NCBI GenBank assembly: GCA_028700615.1
Contig: JAQVSH010000106.1
Location: 1 to 6,533 of the forward strand
DNA length: 6,533 nucleotides
Reading direction: 5' to 3'
Source of the DNA: Bacteroidales bacterium
GTDB taxonomy: Bacteria; Bacteroidota; Bacteroidia; Bacteroidales; UBA4181
The notes beneath the pieces are model-generated. The model was not told where the DNA came from and did no database searches. It was given only the letters and a program-made list of their open reading frames with translations. Within the stretch, counting starts at the first letter, position 1. Each line of letters starts with the position of its first letter. Position numbers and translations under genes: made by a program. Below are positions 1 through 4,876 of this stretch, one piece after another.

Positions 1-811
1 TACTAACGCCGAATCGCATATTTCTTCCCTTGAGTTCAAAAATATGCTCAGCGAAAAAGAAGATGCCTTAGGAGCTATCCTGAAAATCAACAGCGGTGCA
101 GGAGGTACTGAAAGTCAGGACTGGGCTGAGATGTTGATGCGTATGTATCTGCGTTATGCTGAAAGAAACGGTTTTTCAGTCAAAGTCGTTGACATCCAGC
201 AAGCAGAAGAGGCCGGAATCAAATCGGCAACTTTGGAAATAGACGGCCCTTATGCATACGGATTTCTCAGGAGCGAAAACGGGGTTCACCGTTTGGTAAG
301 GTTGTCTCCCTTCGATGCCAATAACCGCCGGCACACTTCATTTGCCTCGGTTTTTGTTTCTCCGTTGGTAGATGAAACCATTGAGATCGTGATCAATCCT
401 GCAGACATTTCGTGGGAAACCTACCGTTCCAGCGGTGCAGGAGGGCAAAATGTCAACAAGGTAGAGACCGCCGTCAGACTTCGCCACCAACCTTCCGGGA
501 TTGTCATTGAAAATCAGGAAACCCGTTCTCAGCTTAAAAACAAGGAAAACGCGATGCGATTGCTGAAATCTCATCTCTATGAATTGGAATTGAGAAAGAA
601 ACGTGAAAAACAAGCTGAGATAGAAGGCAATAAGATGAAAATCGAATGGGGCTCCCAAATCAGGAGTTACGTATTGCATCCCTATAAAATGGTCAGAGAC
701 GAAAGAACAGAATATAAAAGCAACAATGCCAACGATGTACTGGACGGAGATCTGAATGATTTTATCAAAGCCTATCTGATGCAGTTCGGCGCAGGGAAGA
801 AAACCATTTAA
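1..811 (+). CDS. prfB: Peptide chain release factor 2 (RF2), 5'-truncated by the window edge
   Basis: Class I release factor that reads UGA and UAA stop codons in the ribosomal A site and triggers peptidyl-tRNA hydrolysis. The frame is open from the first base, with 14 codons before the first ATG at 44, so the gene enters from outside; 269 residues are visible. The stop-recognition tripeptide SPF (residues 102-104, bases 305-313) marks it as RF2 rather than RF1, which has a PxT motif. The catalytic GGQ lies at 147-149 (bases 440-448) in a RSSGAGGQNVNKVE context, and GWGSQIRSY-like sequence (WGSQIRSYVLHP) follows near the C-terminus. Both motifs are offset by 103 residues from E. coli RF2 (365 aa, from memory), so about 100 residues are missing, mostly domain 1. 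The usual autoregulatory frameshift site near codon 25 would lie outside the window and cannot be assessed. The position equivalent to E. coli residue 246 is serine, not the unusual K-12 threonine. The TAA stop overlaps the convergent ldcA stop. Confidence 0.97.
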   Translation, partial: TNAESHISSLEFKNMLSEKEDALGAILKINSGAGGTESQDWAEMLMRMYLRYAERNGFSVKVVDIQQAEEAGIKSATLEIDGPYAYGFLRSENGVHRLVRLSPFDANNRRHTSFASVFVSPLVDETIEIVINPADISWETYRSSGAGGQNVNKVETAVRLRHQPSGIVIENQETRSQLKNKENAMRLLKSHLYELELRKKREKQAEIEGNKMKIEWGSQIRSYVLHPYKMVRDERTEYKSNNANDVLDGDLNDFIKAYLMQFGAGKKTI

Positions 812-1719
812 CTTCCTGCCTGCCTGAAGGAAACTGCGGTCCCGGTAACCTCAAAAACACCTTTTGCGCCCATAATAACCGGATGATTCTGATCCCCATG
901 ACCTGAAGGAAATCCAAAGAAAACCGGGAAACGGGTATTGGAAATTGCTTCGTGAACCATTTCGGGAAGTGATTTTCCGAAAGGATGATTTCCTTCTTTA
1001 ATCTCTGAAAAATCTCCGATCACTAATCCGCGCAAGCGGGAGAAAAATCCTCCCTGACGGAAATTAGTCAACATCCTGTCCAAATGATAGTCAAATTCAC
1101 CAATATCTTCTATCAGCAGTATTTTCCCCGCGGGATCCATATCATAAGGAGTTCCCCGCATTGAATACAATACGGAAAGATTTCCCCCGATCATTTCACC
1201 GGAAACATTTTCCGGCCGGTCCAAAGGATCTACAGAAAACCTGCAAAGAGTATCCATACCGAACAAAATACGGCGTAAAGCATCAAAAGAGGATTCTGAA
1301 AAAGGATTATTGGGTTTGTATGCCGAAAGAATAGGCCCGTGAATCGATTTCCAATGCCATTCTTTCCCTAAAAAAACATGCAATGCGGTAATATCGCTGA
1401 AACCGATCACCCATTTGGGATGAGAAGGAACAATCCTGGCAAGTCCCGGCAATAAACGCATAGAGCCATACCCGCCCCTGGAAGAAAAAATCGCTTTAAT
1501 TTCAGGATTTTCCAAAGCTTCCGCCAGATCTGAAAGCCGTTCCTTATCTTCTCCTGCAAAAATTCCGGAACGATGATACATATGTTTTCCCGGCACAGGA
1601 ACCAGCCCCCAGCTTTCTAACAAGGCAATACCCGGAGCATTTTTTTCTATGGTCGTAAATCCGGCAGGAGACAAGACCGCTACTTTATCACCAGCGCATA
1701 GTTCAGGAGGAGTAATCAT
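808..1719 (-). CDS. ldcA: LD-carboxypeptidase (muramoyltetrapeptide carboxypeptidase, MEROPS S66)
   Basis: Cytoplasmic serine peptidase that removes the terminal D-alanine from murein tetrapeptides imported during cell-wall recycling, producing tripeptide for re-use. The protein is 303 aa, a normal length for the family (E. coli LdcA is 304). The N-terminal half has the glycine-rich SSRGGYGSMRLLP segment (79-91) and the nucleophile motif GFSDIT with Ser108. The C-terminal half has LLIEDIGEFDYHLDRML with Glu204 and PSGHGDQNHP with His274. This Ser-Glu-His spacing agrees closely with the E. coli triad 106/200/270. No signal peptide or membrane segment is visible, as expected for a cytosolic recycling enzyme. 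The ATG at 1719 has AAGG 5 nt upstream (1725-1728) and the protein begins directly with the family-typical MITPPELCAGDKVAVLSPAG, which supports this start. It is transcribed alone, divergently from metG and convergently with prfB. The family also contains microcin-immunity (MccF) members; the triad does not separate them, but recycling is the default reading. Confidence 0.93.
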   Translation of the reverse strand: MITPPELCAGDKVAVLSPAGFTTIEKNAPGIALLESWGLVPVPGKHMYHRSGIFAGEDKERLSDLAEALENPEIKAIFSSRGGYGSMRLLPGLARIVPSHPKWVIGFSDITALHVFLGKEWHWKSIHGPILSAYKPNNPFSESSFDALRRILFGMDTLCRFSVDPLDRPENVSGEMIGGNLSVLYSMRGTPYDMDPAGKILLIEDIGEFDYHLDRMLTNFRQGGFFSRLRGLVIGDFSEIKEGNHPFGKSLPEMVHEAISNTRFPVFFGFPSGHGDQNHPVIMGAKGVFEVTGTAVSFRQAGS

Positions 1720-1740
1720 AGTTCCCTTGGCTTAATTTCT

Positions 1741-1748
1741 CAAAATTA
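1741..1748 (-). promoter_or_regulatory. Putative -7 promoter element for ldcA
   Basis: On the minus strand the bases read TAATTTTG, an exact match to the Bacteroidota -7 consensus TAnnTTTG. It lies 21 nt upstream of the ldcA ATG, so a start site about 7 nt downstream would give a leader of roughly 15 nt that still contains the AAGG ribosome-binding-like sequence. No clear TTG (-33) was found at the usual 19-23 nt further upstream, which weakens the call. Confidence 0.45.
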
Positions 1749-1770
1749 AAGAAAAATCCTCAGTTCTGCT

Positions 1771-1778
1771 TATCTTTG
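1771..1778 (+). promoter_or_regulatory. Putative -7 promoter element for the metG-upp-yciH operon
   Basis: TATCTTTG matches the Bacteroidota -7 consensus TAnnTTTG exactly. Transcription would start near 1785 and leave a leader of about 33 nt before the metG ATG at 1818. The -33 position holds only TTA (1746-1748, 22 nt spacer), a degraded match to TTG. Those same bases are part of the opposite-facing -7 element for ldcA. Confidence 0.5.
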
Positions 1779-1817
1779 CGGTAAATAGAAAAGTAAATCC
1801 TTACAATCATTTCTTTG

Positions 1818-3845
1818 ATGGCACGCTATACTGTAACTTCAGCTCTTCCCTATGCAAACGGACCTGTACACATCGGACATTTAGCCGGCGTTTATGTTCC
1901 TGCGGATATTTATGTCCGTTACCTGCGCAAAAAAGGTCATGATGTTTTGTTTATCGGAGGAAGTGATGAACACGGGGTCCCGATTACTATCAAAGCCAGA
2001 CAGGAAGGAGTGCAGCCACAGGACATCGTGGATAAATACCACGGGCTGATCAAAGAGTCATTTAAACGTCTTGGTATTTCTTTCGATATTTATTCCCGGA
2101 CTACTTCGAAAACCCACCGGGAAATGGCTTCAAAAATTTTCAGAACCCTCTACGATAAAGGCGCTTTTATAGAAAAAGACTCTGAACAATACTACGACAG
2201 AGAGGCAAAACAGTTTCTTGCCGACCGGTACATTACCGGAACTTGTCCTCATTGCGGAAATGAAAATGCTTACGGAGATCAGTGTGAAAAATGCGGAACC
2301 TCCCTGAATGCCACCGATCTGATCAATCCCCGCTCAACCCTTAGCGGATCCGCTCCCGAGTTGCGCGCAACCAAGCACTGGTATCTTCCGCTGGATCAAT
2401 ATGAGCCGTTTCTCAGAGAATGGATTCTTGAAGAACATAAAGAATGGAAAACTAATGTTTACGGCCAGTGTAAATCCTGGCTCGACACCGGACTGCAACC
2501 CAGGGCGGTAACCAGGGATCTGGATTGGGGGATTCCCGTCCCTGTAGAAGGAGCGGAAGGGAAAGTGCTCTATGTCTGGTTTGATGCGCCCATCGGATAC
2601 ATATCCAACACAAAGGAACTTTGTCCCGACACCTGGGAAAAATACTGGAAAGATCCGGATACCAAGCTGATCCATTTTATCGGAAAAGACAATATTGTTT
2701 TTCACTGCATCATCTTCCCGGCCATCCTAAAAGCGGAAGGCTCGTTTATTCTTCCGGAAAACGTACCGGCCAATGAATTTTTAAATCTGGAAAACGAAAA
2801 AATATCTACCTCCCGGAATTGGGCGGTGTGGTTGCATGAATACCTGGATGAATTCCCGGGAAAAGAAGATGTATTGCGTTATGTCCTCACTGCCAACGCT
2901 CCTGAAACAAAGGACAATAATTTTACCTGGAAGGACTTTCAGGACCGGAACAACAATGAGTTGGTTGCCATCTATGGCAATTTTGTCAACAGAGCCGTCG
3001 TCCTTACCCATAAGTATTTCGGGGGTAAAGTCCCTGTGCCCGGCACTTTGCTGCCCGAAGATCTTGAATTGACCGGAGAATTAGCCGTTTTAAAAAGCAA
3101 CATAGAGTCCTCTATTGAGAATTACCGGTTCAGGGAAGCCCTGAAAGAGACCATGAATATTGCCCGTATGGGAAATAAATATCTCACCGATACGGAACCA
3201 TGGAAAATATATAAAGAAAATCCCGAACGGGTAGCTACGGTTTTAAATCTTTGTTTACAAATTGCCGCCAATATGAAGGTGCTTTCGGAGCCGTTCCTTC
3301 CTTTCAGCTCGGAAAAACTGGCTTCTATTCTTAATGCACCCCTGATAGCCTGGGATGATGCCGGAAAGGCTGATCTTCTTCCTGCCGGGCATGTATTGGG
3401 AAAACCGGAATTGCTATTTGAAAAAATTGAAGACGAAGCCATTGAATTTCAGTTAAGAAAACTGGCTGACACAAAAATCGCCAACGAAAAAATAAATTAT
3501 ATCCCTGCACCTCAGAAATCTTCGATTCAGTATGAAGATTTCTCCAGGATGGATATTCGCATCGGAACCATTCTCGAAGCGGTCAAAGTGCCTAAAACCG
3601 GCAAATTAATGAAAATGACCGTAGATACAGGGTTGGACAAACGAACCATTGTGTCAGGTATTGCGGAATACTTTACCCCGGAAGAACTTCCGGGAAAACA
3701 GGTTTGTGTATTGGCCAATCTGGAACCAAGAGTGATTAAAGGCATTACTTCCCAGGGAATGATTCTTCTGGCCGAAGATTCCGATGGAAAACTTATTTTT
3801 GTAAGTCCCGAAAATATAGTGAGAAACGGTTCATCTGTCAGCTAA
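1818..3845 (+). CDS. metG: Methionyl-tRNA synthetase with C-terminal tRNA-binding domain
   Basis: Class I aminoacyl-tRNA synthetase that charges initiator and elongator tRNA(Met) with methionine using ATP. The protein is 675 aa, close to E. coli MetG (677). The Rossmann catalytic domain opens with TVTSALPYANGPVHIGH, with the HIGH signature at 18-21. The connective peptide carries a CPHCG and CEKCG pair (Cys 143, 146, 156, 159) with the spacing of the E. coli zinc knuckle. The second signature appears as KISTS (328-332) in place of KMSKS. An alpha-helical anticodon-binding region covers about 370-540. From about 573 to the end is an EMAPII/Trbp111-like OB-fold tRNA-binding domain (DFSRMDIRIGTILEAVKVP, then NLEPRVIKGITSQGM), which normally dimerises and improves tRNA binding. 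An in-frame TTG sits directly before the ATG; I chose the ATG because MARYTVTSALPYANG is the normal N-terminus. No Shine-Dalgarno is visible. First gene of a likely operon with upp and the yciH homologue. Confidence 0.97.
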   Translation: MARYTVTSALPYANGPVHIGHLAGVYVPADIYVRYLRKKGHDVLFIGGSDEHGVPITIKARQEGVQPQDIVDKYHGLIKESFKRLGISFDIYSRTTSKTHREMASKIFRTLYDKGAFIEKDSEQYYDREAKQFLADRYITGTCPHCGNENAYGDQCEKCGTSLNATDLINPRSTLSGSAPELRATKHWYLPLDQYEPFLREWILEEHKEWKTNVYGQCKSWLDTGLQPRAVTRDLDWGIPVPVEGAEGKVLYVWFDAPIGYISNTKELCPDTWEKYWKDPDTKLIHFIGKDNIVFHCIIFPAILKAEGSFILPENVPANEFLNLENEKISTSRNWAVWLHEYLDEFPGKEDVLRYVLTANAPETKDNNFTWKDFQDRNNNELVAIYGNFVNRAVVLTHKYFGGKVPVPGTLLPEDLELTGELAVLKSNIESSIENYRFREALKETMNIARMGNKYLTDTEPWKIYKENPERVATVLNLCLQIAANMKVLSEPFLPFSSEKLASILNAPLIAWDDAGKADLLPAGHVLGKPELLFEKIEDEAIEFQLRKLADTKIANEKINYIPAPQKSSIQYEDFSRMDIRIGTILEAVKVPKTGKLMKMTVDTGLDKRTIVSGIAEYFTPEELPGKQVCVLANLEPRVIKGITSQGMILLAEDSDGKLIFVSPENIVRNGSSVS

Positions 3846-3862
3846 TTCTTAAATCTACTGCC

Positions 3863-4519
3863 ATGCTTACCATTTTAAATGAATCTCAGACCATTTTCAA
3901 CTATTATTTAGCTGAACTGAGAGATGAAAAGATTCAGCAGGATAGTATGCGCTTTCGCAGAAATATGGAACGCGCGGGAGAATTAATCGCCTATGAAATT
4001 AGTAAAACATTGGAATACAGAACCGCTGATGTGGTTACCGGATTAGGCATAGCGAAAGAAAATCTGCCGGTCGATCAACCGGTGATTGTATCGGTGCTCA
4101 GAGCCGGACAACCGGTTCATCAGGGTATGTTGAATATTTTTGACCGGGCTGAAAGCGGATTTCTCTCTACCTTCCGGCATTATGAACAGGGAGGAGGGCT
4201 GCAGATCAGCACTCAATACATGTCCTGTCCGGACATCCAGAACAAGGTGGTGATTCTCTGTGATGCCATGCTGGCCACAGGATCGACCATGACACTTGCA
4301 TACAGATCCCTGATTGAAAGGGGAAATCCGAAAAAAATTCATCTGGTTTCCATTATTGCCAGCAAAGAAGGCGTCAATCATCTGCGTAAAAGAATTCCTG
4401 CCAATGTGGATATATGGCTGGGAGCTATTGATGACGAACTGACCGTCAAGTCTTTTATTGTTCCGGGACTGGGAGATGCCGGAAATCTGGCTTTCGGATG
4501 CAAACCGGAAAGAATCTGA
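3863..4519 (+). CDS. upp: Uracil phosphoribosyltransferase
   Basis: Pyrimidine-salvage enzyme in the cytoplasm that joins uracil to PRPP to give UMP and pyrophosphate. The protein is 218 aa, at the upper end of the usual length. Visible features are the VLRAG segment (78-82, PRPP/pyrophosphate contact), the PRPP-binding loop VVILCDAMLATGSTM (129-143, with Asp134 and the ATG-S/T turn), and the C-terminal uracil-binding segment FIVPGLGDAGNLAFG (198-212), the diagnostic part that separates UPRTases from other phosphoribosyltransferases. The middle (about 84-125, HQGMLNIFDRAESGFLS onward) diverges from the E. coli sequence but resembles the form I associate with Bacteroidota. The loop has Ala135 where DPMLATG is more common. 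The ATG lies 17 nt after the metG stop with no Shine-Dalgarno, and the yciH homologue follows after 15 nt, so co-transcription with metG is likely. A PyrR-type bifunctional regulator is unlikely given the UPRTase C-terminal motif. Confidence 0.94.
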   Translation: MLTILNESQTIFNYYLAELRDEKIQQDSMRFRRNMERAGELIAYEISKTLEYRTADVVTGLGIAKENLPVDQPVIVSVLRAGQPVHQGMLNIFDRAESGFLSTFRHYEQGGGLQISTQYMSCPDIQNKVVILCDAMLATGSTMTLAYRSLIERGNPKKIHLVSIIASKEGVNHLRKRIPANVDIWLGAIDDELTVKSFIVPGLGDAGNLAFGCKPERI

Positions 4520-4534
4520 TCAAAAAAAATCTTC

Positions 4535-4876
4535 ATGGCCAAACCTAAAGATCGTAACGGAATTGTATTTTCCACAAATCCCGAATTTCAGTACGAAACC
4601 GGATCCGTTGAAGAGCAAAAAACGCTGCCTCCTTCGCAACAGTCCCTGAAAATTCAGATGGATAGAAAAAATCGCGCCGGGAAAACGGTCACAATGATTA
4701 CAGGATTTGTAGGCAGTGAAGAGGACCTTACCCTCTTGGGAAAGGCCCTTAAAACCAGATGCGGATGCGGAGGATCAGTCAAAGACGGGATCATCCTCAT
4801 TCAGGGTGATTTTCGCGAAAAAATCATGGGCATCCTCAACGAAATGGGATATAAGAGTAAAAAATCCGGAGGCTAA
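4535..4876 (+). CDS. yciH: SUI1/eIF1-like translation factor, YciH family
   Basis: Small bacterial homologue of eukaryotic initiation factor eIF1 (SUI1). In E. coli YciH has been linked to start-site and initiator-tRNA fidelity in vitro and to lowering translation under stress; the physiological role in Bacteroidota is unsettled. The protein is 113 aa. Residues 1-36 are a polar, low-conservation N-terminal stretch. The SUI1 domain runs from about 37 to 107: VTMITGFVGSEEDL, then KTRCGCGGSVKDGIILIQGD (73-92) with the CGCGG turn and the QGD motif, then an REK helix and GYKSKKSGG. This aligns along its length with E. coli YciH (108 aa), including the CGCGG-VKDG-I-IQGD core and the terminal GG. 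The ATG follows the upp stop by 15 nt behind an A8 run (4523-4530) with no Shine-Dalgarno. Third gene of the probable metG operon. Its TAA interlocks with the TAG of the convergent rnr. The symbol is assigned by family. Confidence 0.92.
   Translation: MAKPKDRNGIVFSTNPEFQYETGSVEEQKTLPPSQQSLKIQMDRKNRAGKTVTMITGFVGSEEDLTLLGKALKTRCGCGGSVKDGIILIQGDFREKIMGILNEMGYKSKKSGG

Noticed and set aside
338..679. 113-codon open frame antisense to prfB
   Set aside because: It lies wholly inside a conserved coding region, resembles no family I recognise, and is explained as a shadow of the prfB reading frame. The same applies to the antisense frames inside metG and upp and the plus-strand frames inside rnr.
813..832. 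TTCCT/AGGAA inverted repeat after the prfB stop as a terminator
   Set aside because: It is a 5-bp stem with a 10-nt loop and no following T-tract, and it lies within the ldcA C-terminal codons.
1815..1817. TTG codon directly before the metG ATG as an alternative start
   Set aside because: It adds one residue only, and the ATG at 1818 gives the family-typical N-terminus. No ribosome-binding sequence favours the TTG.
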